This document shows, in pieces, positions 44,486-54,064 of a stretch of 64,000 bases of DNA (position 1 is the first letter of the stretch; every line of letters starts with the position of its first letter). The notes beneath the pieces were generated by a model. The model was not told where the DNA came from and made no database searches. It was given only the letters and a program-made list of their open reading frames with translations. Source of the DNA: JAJDXO01 sp965221855 (lineage in GTDB: Bacteria > Pseudomonadota > Alphaproteobacteria > Rhodospirillales > UBA2165); assembly GCA_965221855.1 (NCBI GenBank), contig CBDCSV010000001.1, positions 1 through 64,000 of the forward strand, read 5' to 3'. The position numbers and the translations under genes were made by a program.

Positions 44486-46114
44486 TTACTTATCGGGTGC
44501 AGGCAATGGCGATATTCCTAATTCATTCAGAAACGCATTGTGCCGCGCCATTGCATCCCGGACCCTGGTCTCGCTCTGGACCAGTTCTCGGTGTTTTTCC
44601 TGAAGGTCTATCTCCTCTTCCGGCTCGGCCGTGCTGACATAACGCGAGATGTTCAGATTGAAGTCGTTAGCCTCGATCTCGTCCATCGCCACGCGTCGGG
44701 CGTAACGCTCGACGCTCTCCGGGCGCTGCCGGTAGGTGTCGACGATCTTTCCGAGATGCGCGTCCGTCAGATGGTTCTGCCGCTTGTCCTTCTCGAAATG
44801 CTCAGATGCGTTGATGAACAGAACGTCGTCGGGCTTCTTGCACTTCTTCAGGACAAGAATGCAAACCGGAATGCCGGTCGAGTAGAACAGGTTCGCCGGC
44901 AGGCCGATGACGGAGTCGATGTGCCCGTCGTCGAGGAGCTTGCGGCGGATTCTTGCCTCCGCCCCGCCACGGAATAGCACGCCATGCGGCAGGATGATCG
45001 CCATCACGCCATCCTCCTTGAGGTAGTGAAACCCGTGCAGCAGGAACGCGAAATCGGCCGCCGACTTCGGGGCCAGCCCGTATTTCTTGAAACGCACGTC
45101 CTCACCCAACGCCTCCTTCGGGTCCCAGCGGTAGCTGAAGGGCGGGTTGGCTATCACAGCGTCGAAATAGGGCTTCTTCGCCGGGTTCGTCTCGCGGAGC
45201 ACGTCCCAGTCGTTGGTCAGCGTATCGCCGTGATAAATCTCGAACTCCGAGTCTTTCACCCCGTGCAGCAGCATGTTCATCCGCGCGAGATTGTAGGTGG
45301 TGATGTTCTTCTCCTGCCCGTGAATCTTGCCGATACCGTGCGGCCCCATGCGCCTGCGGACGTTGAGCAGCAGCGAGCCCGAGCCACAGGCGAAGTCCAT
45401 CACGCTGGCGAGATGCGCCCGCCTGCCGGTCTTTGGTTCCTGGCTGTCGAGCGTGACGATCTCGGAGAGGATATCTGATATGCGTTGCGGCGTGTAGAAC
45501 TCGCCGGCCTTCTTGCCCGAGCCCGCGGCGAATTGTCCGATCAGATACTCGTAGGCGTCACCGAGAGTGTCACTGTCCGTGGAGAACTCCGCGAGGCCCT
45601 CGGCGATCTTAGTTATGATCGTGCAGAGTTTCACGTTCCGGTCCCCATAGGTCTTGCCGAGCTTGTCTGAGCCGAGATTGATCTCCGAGAACAGACCCGA
45701 GAACGTACTCTGAAACGAGTCGTTTTCGATGTATTTGAAGCCGGCCTGGAGCGTGTTAAGCAACAAGCCGTTCTGGGTGCGGGCCATGTGGGCGATGCTC
45801 GCCCAGAGATGCTCGGGGTGGATGACGTAATGCGCTTTGAGCCGCATCTGCTTCTCGAAGGCCGGCACGTCGCCCGGGTTCTGATCGTACCAGACGGACA
45901 AAGGGGACCGCCCGCCGTTGTCGATGGCGTTGGGGTCCGGGTAGTCGCGCCCAAGTTCCTTCCTGGCGGCCTGCTCGTAATTGTCCGAGAGATAGCGGAG
46001 AAACAGGAAAGCGAGCATGTAGTCGCGAAAATCATCCGCGTTCATCGCACCACGGAGGTCGTTCGCGATAGACCAGAGCGTTGCGCCAAGCTGTTTCTGT
46101 TGGTTCTCTGTCAT
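44486..46114 (-). CDS. hsdM: Type I restriction-modification methylase subunit
   Basis: 542-residue N6-adenine methyltransferase subunit. The N-terminal HsdM helical domain is seen in QKQLGATLWSIANDLRGAMN. The SAM-binding motif is MDFACGSGSLLLNV (~243) and the catalytic motif is IANPPFSYRWD (~305). It works with HsdS to modify, and with HsdR added to restrict. It is the last gene of the operon, starting 2 bases after the stop of the anticodon-nuclease-like gene. Full length with no defects seen. Confidence 0.95.
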   Translation of the reverse strand: MTENQQKQLGATLWSIANDLRGAMNADDFRDYMLAFLFLRYLSDNYEQAARKELGRDYPDPNAIDNGGRSPLSVWYDQNPGDVPAFEKQMRLKAHYVIHPEHLWASIAHMARTQNGLLLNTLQAGFKYIENDSFQSTFSGLFSEINLGSDKLGKTYGDRNVKLCTIITKIAEGLAEFSTDSDTLGDAYEYLIGQFAAGSGKKAGEFYTPQRISDILSEIVTLDSQEPKTGRRAHLASVMDFACGSGSLLLNVRRRMGPHGIGKIHGQEKNITTYNLARMNMLLHGVKDSEFEIYHGDTLTNDWDVLRETNPAKKPYFDAVIANPPFSYRWDPKEALGEDVRFKKYGLAPKSAADFAFLLHGFHYLKEDGVMAIILPHGVLFRGGAEARIRRKLLDDGHIDSVIGLPANLFYSTGIPVCILVLKKCKKPDDVLFINASEHFEKDKRQNHLTDAHLGKIVDTYRQRPESVERYARRVAMDEIEANDFNLNISRYVSTAEPEEEIDLQEKHRELVQSETRVRDAMARHNAFLNELGISPLPAPDK

Positions 46115-46116
46115 GC

Positions 46117-47199
46117 TTAACCAGCGCGGGTAACAAACTCGTACCGCGTGTTCAGCTTCTCTAGGATATTGTCAAACAGTTCCAAACTATCCGGTACAAG
46201 AAGATCAGATTCGTAGTAATAGACGTTTTTGTGGGCGAGCGCGTTTACAATTCGCGCAATCTCCTCCGCATTTTCGAAGCCGATGCATTCAAGTGCATAG
46301 CCGATCCTACCGACACCGAGAAACGATGAAACACTCTCCAGCACTTGGCGGAGAAGGGCTAAGTGATAGGCACGGACATCGTTCTCTTGCCGAGCTTGTT
46401 CAAGGAGTTGAAGTACTCGGAGGTGATAAAGGAACACGTCGCTCCGGTGGGGCTCCAGCGAGACTTCGCCGTGTTTAGCGCTCAGGATACTTGCCTTTGT
46501 GCTTGGCTCGTACCTATCGCTCTTCTCGCCCTTCTTCAACCAATCGAACAGGATGGAGAACAACCCGACATGATGGGTGGCAATGATGATTTGGCGTTTG
46601 CCGAAGTGCGTTTCGATCAGGTCATACAACGTCGATGCGGTCACGAAGATATTGTGGTCGTCGAGGCTTGAGACCGGATCGTCAATAAATATGTGGCGAG
46701 TCTGAATTTCCGCCCAACCTTCCATTTCCATCATCGCCAGAAAGAAGCACCAGACAAACACTCGTTCCTCCCCACGGGAGATCTTCCTCGCTGGAGCATC
46801 GCCCGGCTGCGTATCGGCGGGAAAAAAAGAGATCGACTCAATTCCCTTCTCTGCATCCTCGTGCATGGTAAACCGGAAGTCGAAGCTCGGTCTGTACGGT
46901 TTCAATTTCGTGTGTATGTTGAGCTCGTTAAGTTCGGCGTGAAGCCTGCTGAGACTGCTCGGAAGGACGGTGAGTCGGATGTTTGCCTCAGCGTTCTCAA
47001 TGTCATTGTCCCAGACGAACAGGTCCTCGCTGTATGCGTTGTAGTAAATGCCCGTGTGCGTCCCGTCCGCCTCTTTGGTCACATTCTTGTACGCGACTGA
47101 CAGTCGAGTTTTTCCGACCGAGTTGAAAGCGTAAAGCAATTGGACGGCAGTAGCGTCGTCGTCGCGTAGTTCGAACGCAATGTCTTCGATAGTCGTCAT
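46117..47199 (-). CDS. PrrC-like anticodon nuclease embedded in the hsd operon
   Basis: 360 residues. The ABC-type ATPase part has FNSVGKTRLS (P loop, ~26-34), SRGEERVFVW (signature, ~140) and HIFIDDPVSSLDDHN (Walker B and D loop, ~168-182), with IATHH as switch histidine. The C-terminal part has Arg284-x3-Glu288 in LLRQVLES and His323 in ARIVNALAHKN, matching the order and near spacing of the E. coli PrrC catalytic triad (Arg320, Glu324, His356). Arg316-x6-His323 also fits a HEPN motif. PrrC is kept silent by a type I enzyme and cuts tRNA-Lys when a phage inhibitor disables it. The ATGA overlap with hsdS and the 2-base gap to hsdM support the same arrangement here. The N-terminus is short compared with PrrC. 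Confidence 0.75.
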   Translation of the reverse strand: MTTIEDIAFELRDDDATAVQLLYAFNSVGKTRLSVAYKNVTKEADGTHTGIYYNAYSEDLFVWDNDIENAEANIRLTVLPSSLSRLHAELNELNIHTKLKPYRPSFDFRFTMHEDAEKGIESISFFPADTQPGDAPARKISRGEERVFVWCFFLAMMEMEGWAEIQTRHIFIDDPVSSLDDHNIFVTASTLYDLIETHFGKRQIIIATHHVGLFSILFDWLKKGEKSDRYEPSTKASILSAKHGEVSLEPHRSDVFLYHLRVLQLLEQARQENDVRAYHLALLRQVLESVSSFLGVGRIGYALECIGFENAEEIARIVNALAHKNVYYYESDLLVPDSLELFDNILEKLNTRYEFVTRAG

Positions 47200-48509
47200 A
47201 TCGTCTCCAAACTGGGAAAGAGTTGTTGCATCAGCCCTTGTTTATGTTGGTGCAAGGCGTCGAGCTTCCGACACTGCGCCGCGATCAGGTCGTCCAACGC
47301 GCTGAGACAGTTGGCGATTTTCTGTTGTTCGAGAGGAGCCGGGTAAGCCAGCGACACTTGCGATAGCTGCATCGGATAAAGATGAGCGACCGTATCGCCT
47401 TGAGCCATTCTTGAAATTGAATGGCGAAGCGGGCTATTCAGCAGATAGCTGAAAAACGGGCCATATAGATCGGAGCGGAGAATATTTAGGTCGCTCCCCA
47501 GTGCTACGCCTGTGGGCAAGACACAGGCGGCCCTTGCGATCTCCGCCCGGGTCTCTCCTGAAGCGGGGACAATGACGTCCTCAGCACAGCTGAGCATGAG
47601 ATCTTCGTGCGGTACATTCGTGTGGGACACCACCTCGCGAATGACCTCGTGGTAGCGAGTGTAAAGTTCCGCATATCTGATACAGGGAACCGCCCCGCCC
47701 CTAGTGATGTCCGCTTTTGAGATTCCTTTTCCTTTGGTGATGCTCGCGACATTGCCAATTTGATCACGTTTCCAATCTCCGGCATTCCGAAACTCCGGAA
47801 ACCGCAGCTTCGGCACACTTTCCCCAGGCTGGGGAAAGAGCTGCTGCATCAGCCCCCGCTTGTGCCGACGCAGGGCGTCGAGCTTCCGGGCCTCAGCCGC
47901 GATCAGGCCGTCCAGCGAGCCCAGACAGTCGGCGATCTTCTGCTGTTCGGCCGTTGTCGCCGGAATCGGGATCCGAACGGTCGAAATTCGAGTCGCCGAT
48001 ATACCATGGACCTTGGTGCCCTGGGCTTCCTTTTTGATGCCGGTGCGAACAGCAGCGGACTGAAACAGGTGCCCGCCAAAGCCAACGACAGGAGTGTTTC
48101 CTCGTCGGGTCGCTAGAATGGAGTGCGTACCAGCGACGACGCGTTCGCCGTCTAGCGAAACAACTTCGATTGCTTTTCCTACGTCGTCGATATCTTCAGA
48201 TGCGTCGGCAAGTACGATGTCGCCCTCTTCACAAAATGCGTCATCGTCAAATCCATTAGTTAGGGCGTCTGGATTGACATACGGCACATGCTCGTTGCCC
48301 ACGCGGAAGAGAGGCTTGAATTTTGTGTGAATATCACCGTAATGAATGTTCCTGATCTTTCCGGTTTCGTAGTTGAGTTTGTCTCTCGACAGCGTGTTAG
48401 TACGTTTGAAGTCATACAGGTCGGAGAATCTCGGAAACGACCAACTTGGATCATCCCGAAACGCCGGAAACCGCAGCTTCGGTACAAGGCGCGGTGGCTT
48501 GTCGGCCAT
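47196..48509 (-). CDS. hsdS: Type I restriction-modification specificity subunit
   Basis: 437 residues with two target-recognition domains. Each is followed by the conserved helical spacer: EQQKIADCLGSLDGLIAAEA then KLDALRRHKRGLMQQLFPQPGE after the first, and EQQKIANCLSALDDLIAAQC then KLDALHQHKQGLMQQLFPSLE at the C-terminus. It determines the bipartite DNA sequence recognised. The start at 48509 shares a base with the hsdR stop (TGATG), and the end overlaps the next gene by 4 bases. Confidence 0.95.
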   Translation of the reverse strand: MADKPPRLVPKLRFPAFRDDPSWSFPRFSDLYDFKRTNTLSRDKLNYETGKIRNIHYGDIHTKFKPLFRVGNEHVPYVNPDALTNGFDDDAFCEEGDIVLADASEDIDDVGKAIEVVSLDGERVVAGTHSILATRRGNTPVVGFGGHLFQSAAVRTGIKKEAQGTKVHGISATRISTVRIPIPATTAEQQKIADCLGSLDGLIAAEARKLDALRRHKRGLMQQLFPQPGESVPKLRFPEFRNAGDWKRDQIGNVASITKGKGISKADITRGGAVPCIRYAELYTRYHEVIREVVSHTNVPHEDLMLSCAEDVIVPASGETRAEIARAACVLPTGVALGSDLNILRSDLYGPFFSYLLNSPLRHSISRMAQGDTVAHLYPMQLSQVSLAYPAPLEQQKIANCLSALDDLIAAQCRKLDALHQHKQGLMQQLFPSLETI

Positions 48510-51500
48510 CACCCCGCGCCCCCGTCCTCGTAGGCGTTGAGGCCCGAGATTTCTCGGCCGTCTGCTCGCTTGTTCAGGAGCGGGACGAGATCGGCCATGA
48601 GGGCGAGCTCCCGCTCCCGGCGCGCGCGCCAGCCGAGGCCGAGTGGCTCCATCAGGTCGGTGAGCTCCTCGCCGTCGAAGACCATTCGCTGGAGGATGGT
48701 ATTGACGAAGGTCGTCAACGACTCGGTGGTCAGCCCGTGGGTCCGGGCGAGATCGGCGATCTGCCCGGCCTGCTTCCCGGCCTTGAAGCGCTCGTAACCG
48801 GCGCGGATGGCGACCTCGTCGAGGCCCTTGCCTTCCTTCAGCGAGCGGACGTACTCGGCGATCACCTCCCGCTCGTCGAGGAACTTGGCGTCGGACTGGA
48901 TCAGGCCGATGAGTTGCTCGCGGCTGATCTGGATTTTCTTGGGGTCCTGACCCGTGTACCGGGCGATTAGCTTCATGATGTAATCGTAGTCGATGTCGGC
49001 GGAAGCGAAGAGGACAAACTCGAAGTCGAGCTGATCGATTTGGGAATCGGCCGGCGCACCGTCCCTTCCCGGCGTGCGCTGCTGCTCCTTAAGCCGCTGG
49101 GCCGTTTCGAGGTAGGCGCCGCGGAAGGCGCGGAGGTCGTTTCCGTCAAGGGCCTGCCCGATCTCCTCGCGCTGTTCGTCGCTAAGGTCGGTATACTGAT
49201 CGAGCTCGGTCCGGAGGCGCTGGACTTCCTTGAACCGATTGATGAACTGGATACGGGCATCGTCGCCCATCAGGTTGCTTGCCTGCTCGGGCCTGGCTTC
49301 GAGACCCTGCGAGCGCATGAACACGCCGAGATCGGCGACGGCCTGCTTGAAGTGGTCGATGACGACGGGCGCCTTGTCGACCAGCCAGATCTCGCGGGCC
49401 CGTTCGGGTTGCGCGCCGGAGAAGAGAGCAATGGCGTCGTCGACCCTGTCCTGCTGCTGGCGGAAGTCGAGGATATGGCCGTAGGGCTTGGCGGCGTTGA
49501 GAACACGGTTGGTGCGGGAGAAAGCCTGGATCAGACCGTGGTGCCTGAGGTTCTTGTCGACATAGAGCGTGTTCAGGTACTGAGCATCGAAGCCGGTCAG
49601 AAGCATGTCGACGACGATTGCGATGTCGATCTTTTCCGCGCCCTTGTCCGGCAGGTCGCGGTTGGGGAACCGCTGATCCTTTATGCGCTGTTGGACATCC
49701 TGATAGTAGAGATCGAAATTGCCGATGTCGTGGTTCGTGCCGTACCGCTTGTTGTAGTCCGCGATGATGGCCTGAAGCGCGGCCTTCTTGCCCTCGGGGT
49801 CGTGCCGGTTGTCCGCCTTCTCCTGGGGAAGGTCCTCCTGAATCTGACGGATGTCCCTGTCGCCCTCCGCTGGCGGCGAGAAGACGGCGGCGACCTTGAG
49901 CGGGACGAAGTCCGGGTCGGCGGCCTGAAGCTCGGCCTGGAGCTGTTTGAAGATTTCGTGGTACTCAATGGCGTCGTTGATCGAGGCGGTGGCCAACAGC
50001 GCGTTGAAGCGTCGGCCTCCGGTCGCGGCGTCGTGCTTGTCCAGGATGGCTTCCGCGACCGCACGCTTGGGGAGGGGATCCCCACCAGGCTTGAAGGCGG
50101 GGGCGTCCTTGGGCTTGTAGTAGTCGACATGGAAGCGAAGGACGTTCCGATCCTCGATCGCGTGGGTGATGGTGTAGGCGTGAAGCTCTTTCTCGAACAG
50201 ATCCTCGGTGGTTCGAAGGCTGGCAATATCTTCTTCAACCTGCCTGACGGTCGCGTTGTCCTCGAAAATCGGCGTGCCGGTGAAGCCGAAGAGTTGGGAG
50301 TTCGGGAAGAACTCCTTGATGGCCCGGTGGTTCTCGCCGAACTGCGAGCGGTGGCACTCGTCGAAGATGAAGACCATCCGCTTGTCGCGAAGCCGGCCGA
50401 GCCGCTCCCTGAATGCCGAGCGCCCCCGGCGCCGGTTCCGGCTGCCGTATTCGTCTAGTGCGAGCCCCAGCTTCTGGATGGTCGTGACGATGACCTTGTC
50501 CGCATGGTCTTCGGACAGGAGACGGCGGACGAGCGTCTCGGTGTTGGTGTTTTCCTCGACGCAGTTCTCCTGGAACCGGTTGAATTCCTCCCGGGTCTGG
50601 CGGTCGAGGTCCTTGCGGTCGACGACGAAGAGGCATTTATGGATGCTCTCATTGGCCTTGAGCAGCGTAGAGGCCTTGAACGAGGTGAGGGTCTTGCCCG
50701 ACCCGGTGGTGTGCCAAATATAGCCGTTGCCGCAGTTCTGATCGATGCAGCCGACGATGGCCTTGACCGCGTAGACCTGATACGGGCGCATCATCAGGAG
50801 CTTCTGCTCGCTCGCGACCAGGACCATGTATTTGCTGATCGTCTCGCCGAGTGCGCATTTGGCCAGAAACCGGTCGGCGAAGTCGTCGAGATGCGTGATC
50901 CTGGCGTTGTCCTCGCCCGCGAACTGATAGACCGGAAGAAACCGCTCGTCCGCGTCGAAAGAGAAATGCCGCGCGTTGTTGTTGGCGAAGTACCATGTGT
51001 CCGCGCGGTTGCTGACGATGAACAACTGCACGAAACAAAGGAGAGTCCGGGTGTATCCGTTGCCCGGGTCGTTCTTGTATTCGACGATCTGCTCCATGGC
51101 CCGCCGGGGGCTGATTCCAAAGGACTTCAACTCGACCTGAACGACGGGCAGGCCGTTGATCAGGAGCATCACGTCGTATCGGTGATGGCTGTAGTCCGTA
51201 TTGATGCGAAGCTGATTGACGACCTCGAAGGTGTTCTTGCACCAGTCCCGGATGTTGACGAGGGTGTAGTTGAGCGGCGTGCCGTCGTCGCGGGTGAACG
51301 TCTCGCGGTTGCGGAGCGCCCGGGCGGCCTTGTAGACGTCGGGGGTGACGGTTTCGTCGAGGAGCCGTTCGAACTCCCCATCCGTAAGCGTGACACGGTT
51401 CAGGACTTCGAACTTTTCCCTGAAATTGGCTTCGAGTGCGGCCCGGTCGCGAATGTCGGAGCGGTAGCCGTACTTGAGGTCACTTAGTTTCGCTATGAGC

Positions 51501-51532
51501 GACTCTTCAATTTGACGCTCGGGATTGGTCAT
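48509..51532 (-). CDS. hsdR: Type I restriction endonuclease subunit
   Basis: 1007 residues from MTNPERQIEESL at 51532; an upstream in-frame start at 51622 adds 30 residues without family character. The N-terminal nuclease has RYDVMLLINGLPVVQVELK (PD-(D/E)XK-type Asp and Glu-x-Lys, ~120-140). The motor part has HTTGSGKTLTSF (Walker A), FIFDECHRSQFGENH (DECH box) and FGFTGTPIF. The C-terminal helical domain contacts HsdM. It is the first gene of the operon hsdR-hsdS-anticodon nuclease-hsdM. Apparently intact. Confidence 0.95.
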   Translation of the reverse strand: MTNPERQIEESLIAKLSDLKYGYRSDIRDRAALEANFREKFEVLNRVTLTDGEFERLLDETVTPDVYKAARALRNRETFTRDDGTPLNYTLVNIRDWCKNTFEVVNQLRINTDYSHHRYDVMLLINGLPVVQVELKSFGISPRRAMEQIVEYKNDPGNGYTRTLLCFVQLFIVSNRADTWYFANNNARHFSFDADERFLPVYQFAGEDNARITHLDDFADRFLAKCALGETISKYMVLVASEQKLLMMRPYQVYAVKAIVGCIDQNCGNGYIWHTTGSGKTLTSFKASTLLKANESIHKCLFVVDRKDLDRQTREEFNRFQENCVEENTNTETLVRRLLSEDHADKVIVTTIQKLGLALDEYGSRNRRRGRSAFRERLGRLRDKRMVFIFDECHRSQFGENHRAIKEFFPNSQLFGFTGTPIFEDNATVRQVEEDIASLRTTEDLFEKELHAYTITHAIEDRNVLRFHVDYYKPKDAPAFKPGGDPLPKRAVAEAILDKHDAATGGRRFNALLATASINDAIEYHEIFKQLQAELQAADPDFVPLKVAAVFSPPAEGDRDIRQIQEDLPQEKADNRHDPEGKKAALQAIIADYNKRYGTNHDIGNFDLYYQDVQQRIKDQRFPNRDLPDKGAEKIDIAIVVDMLLTGFDAQYLNTLYVDKNLRHHGLIQAFSRTNRVLNAAKPYGHILDFRQQQDRVDDAIALFSGAQPERAREIWLVDKAPVVIDHFKQAVADLGVFMRSQGLEARPEQASNLMGDDARIQFINRFKEVQRLRTELDQYTDLSDEQREEIGQALDGNDLRAFRGAYLETAQRLKEQQRTPGRDGAPADSQIDQLDFEFVLFASADIDYDYIMKLIARYTGQDPKKIQISREQLIGLIQSDAKFLDEREVIAEYVRSLKEGKGLDEVAIRAGYERFKAGKQAGQIADLARTHGLTTESLTTFVNTILQRMVFDGEELTDLMEPLGLGWRARRERELALMADLVPLLNKRADGREISGLNAYEDGGAG

Positions 51533-51992
51533 GAACGTGGCGTATCCATTGCGTTGAATGATCTCCAGATCGACGGGTTGGCAATCCCGAAAAGGACTCT
51601 GCCAACGAGTCGGATGCGACATTCTTGTCCGTCAGCAATGCGACCGTCGCCGTTCCCACCATCAGTATGTCTTCCATACAAATTTTCCATACCCGCATAG
51701 CCCCTGCCCGATGGCGGCCCATCGCACATTGAAGGCGCGTCGTGACAACTGTAACCGGAAGCATCTGTTACACGATGTCGACATAGTGCGCAGCTTAACT
51801 TTTTGATCTTAAATTTAGAAATTTGATTGATACAGAACTACTTGAGAACATAAACACAATAGGCGCTGTGACATCCCGACAAAATATTTCACGTTACCCT
51901 GCTGCGCAGGACTACCGAAACTCCGGATAAGATTTGCGGATTATACGGAATATCTTTATGTTCTGTATGTTTTCTCGGATAGGGAGCGACTC
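51533..51992. other. AT-richer intergenic region between hsdR and a toxin-antitoxin pair
   Basis: No gene is recognised. The stretch 51790-51870 is clearly AT-rich and probably contains the promoters of the divergent hsd operon and the toxin-antitoxin operon. Confidence 0.55.
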
Positions 51993-52235
51993 ATGAAGCA
52001 GTTCCAGGCGAAAGATATCGCTCGCAACACAACCGATCTGTGGACCGCTGCGACGCTTGCGCCCGTGACGATCACAAAGCATCGCAAGGCACGTTTCGTT
52101 GTCATGTCCGTTGAGCGTTATGAGGCTCTTGTGAGTGGAGCAACATCTCAAGTTTCCGTCGATGTCGCAAATATGCCCGAAGAACTCGGCGCACTGTTCG
52201 ATACGGGCGTGAAGAATCATTTCAGTGGCAGTTGA
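51993..52235 (+). CDS. Phd/YefM-type antitoxin
   Basis: 80 residues. The N-terminal half (FQAKDIARNTTDLWTAATLAPVTITKHRKARFVVMSVERYEAL) has the Phd/YefM fold: a predicted DNA-binding N-terminus, then PVTITKHRK and the FVVMSVERYE strand-helix. The C-terminal tail is acidic and short. It overlaps the next gene by 11 bases. It probably represses its own operon and neutralises the product of the following gene. Confidence 0.8.
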   Translation: MKQFQAKDIARNTTDLWTAATLAPVTITKHRKARFVVMSVERYEALVSGATSQVSVDVANMPEELGALFDTGVKNHFSGS

Positions 52236-52644
52236 AATCCCCGAACCAGGACAGGTCTTCGAGTATTATTACCTCTGGCATTGGCAGGAACAGCGTGGCG
52301 AGACCGAAGGTCGAAAATCACGGCCCTGTTGTGTGGTGGTCGTTGCCACAAATGCCAAGGGCCAGCATGTGCTTTTCATTGCTCCAATCACAAGCAAGCC
52401 ACCCCGTAAAGGCCGCATCGGTGTCCCAATCCCGGAGACAGAAGCCCGTCGTGCGAGGCTCGACACGATCATGCCTCTTTGGATCATGGTCGACGAGTTG
52501 AACGTCGACATTTTGGAGGCATCTTATGTGCTCGAAAATCGAACGCCGCTTGGCCAGTTCAGTGCGGCATTCACCAACATGGTGATCCGCCGAACCGACG
52601 AGGTGCGCCAGACTCGAAAAATCAGCCTGTCACGCCGCACATGA
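52225..52644 (+). CDS. PemK/MazF-like toxin candidate
   Basis: 139 residues with a GTG start at 52225, inside the end of the antitoxin. The N-terminal pattern GQVFEYYYLWHWQEQRGETEGRKSRP followed by CCVVVVATN and VLFIAPITSKPP resembles the beta-barrel of PemK/MazF-type RNases (EGRKSRPxxVV and the APITS strand). The C-terminal part is longer than in small MazF proteins. Assigned as toxin because of the fold-like motifs and the overlapping antitoxin; the RNase activity is inferred. Confidence 0.65.
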   Translation: MAVEIPEPGQVFEYYYLWHWQEQRGETEGRKSRPCCVVVVATNAKGQHVLFIAPITSKPPRKGRIGVPIPETEARRARLDTIMPLWIMVDELNVDILEASYVLENRTPLGQFSAAFTNMVIRRTDEVRQTRKISLSRRT

Positions 52645-52736
52645 TCCGGGCGACATCCATCCCCACGTGCCTGTGCAGCCCTCGGTGCTACGCGCCACAA
52701 AAGGGTGTGCCAAACGTTTCGTGTGGTGGATGATTC

Positions 52737-53262
52737 ATGGCCAGCCTTGTTTATGCTTGTCGTTTTGACATCACGGCTGAAGACGGTATCACGAGCTTTA
52801 TTCCCACATACGGGGACTGGATAGTCGGACACTACCAAGGCCAACGTGAACTTCCCGAATTCAACATCGACCCGGAGGTTGCTGGCGCACACGAGGGTCT
52901 TCCGACCGGTCATTCGCTAGTATTCTCGATCAACCAGGACGATGGCGAGCGAGTAGTTCCAATTGGCCGGTCTTTCGGCGTCTTCGTTCGCAGCGCGGAA
53001 CAACTGCCGCAGTCTCGCGCTGTTTCATCGGCACGATGCACTTCGCTAAAATACTTGAATGCAAGGCCGTGGTTTTATTGGCCTGCGACGATAGGTTCTG
53101 CCTTTGCAAGACCGCATCGAAACAGCCACCGATGAAACTGGGCTTGATGAAGTGTACGACGCAGAACATCACCTATTCTACGTCCGTGCACCCGCGCAAG
53201 AGATTGGCTCTTGGTCTCAGGGGTCGAGCCTGCGTCGGAATTCCTCGCCGGTTTCTCGGTGA
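52737..53262 (+). pseudogene. Hypothetical protein, probably frameshifted
   Basis: The first frame (ATG 52737) encodes MASLVYACRFDITAEDGITS through NARPWFYWPATIG near 53093. It then gives unlikely residues and stops at 53135. Another frame opens at 53095 and reads LPLQDRIETATDETGLDEV, YDAEHHLFYVRAPAQEIGS and a TGA at 53260-53262, which joins smoothly if the register shifts near 53095. The whole would be about 174 residues, ending 16 bases before the metallophosphoesterase. It may be a third gene of that operon. Family unknown. A sequencing error cannot be excluded. Confidence 0.5.
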
Positions 53263-54056
53263 GAGGTGGGGTAGCTGAATGAATTTGTCTATTCTTCATG
53301 TTTCCGACTTGCACCGTGATCCTGCTAATCCGATCAGCAATCAAGTCCTGCTCGATTCTCTGGAAAGGGATCGGGACCGGTACACGTCCAAGGAAAATCC
53401 GCGAATAGCCCCGCCAAACCTCATCATAGTAAGCGGGGATATCGTTCAGGGCGTGATTCACGGCTCTAAAGATGCAGAGGCAATTCTAGCACAACAATAC
53501 GATCAGGCTCTGGCTTTCCTGAACGACTTGACCGACAGGTTTGTTGATGGGGACAAACGGCGCATTGTCATCGTGCCCGGAAACCATGATGTCAGCGACC
53601 ATCAATTCCGTGAAAGCCTAACACCAATCGCTATAGCTCCGGACAAAAAGAAGGAGATAATCGCCCAACTCTTCCAGCCGGACTCACCCTTGCGATGGTC
53701 ATGGGAAGAGTTTGCACTGTATGAAATCGCCGATTGGTCAGCGTACCATCAGCGCTTTGCGGCCTATAGTGATTTCTATGGCAAATTTTACGGCCAAAAG
53801 CGTTCTTTCCCGACCACCCCGAACAAGCAAACCGATGTTTTTGACTATCCTGATCTTGGAATCACTATCGTCGGATTTTGCAGTTGCTACAATAATGATC
53901 TCCTAAACAGGCGTGGTGCAATCCATCCCGACTGTATCGCATTGGCGGGCAGCCAACTCCGCGAAATTTGTTTGTCACATAATCCCCTACGCGTTGCGGT
54001 TTGGCACCACAACACAGAAGGGTCGCCAGTAGAAAGCGACTATATGGACCCGGATA

Positions 54057-54064
54057 CCGTACAG
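54057..54064 (+). repeat. Target-site duplication of IS256 copy 3 (left)
   Basis: CCGTACAG, repeated exactly at 55345-55352 after the right end. Confidence 0.95.
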
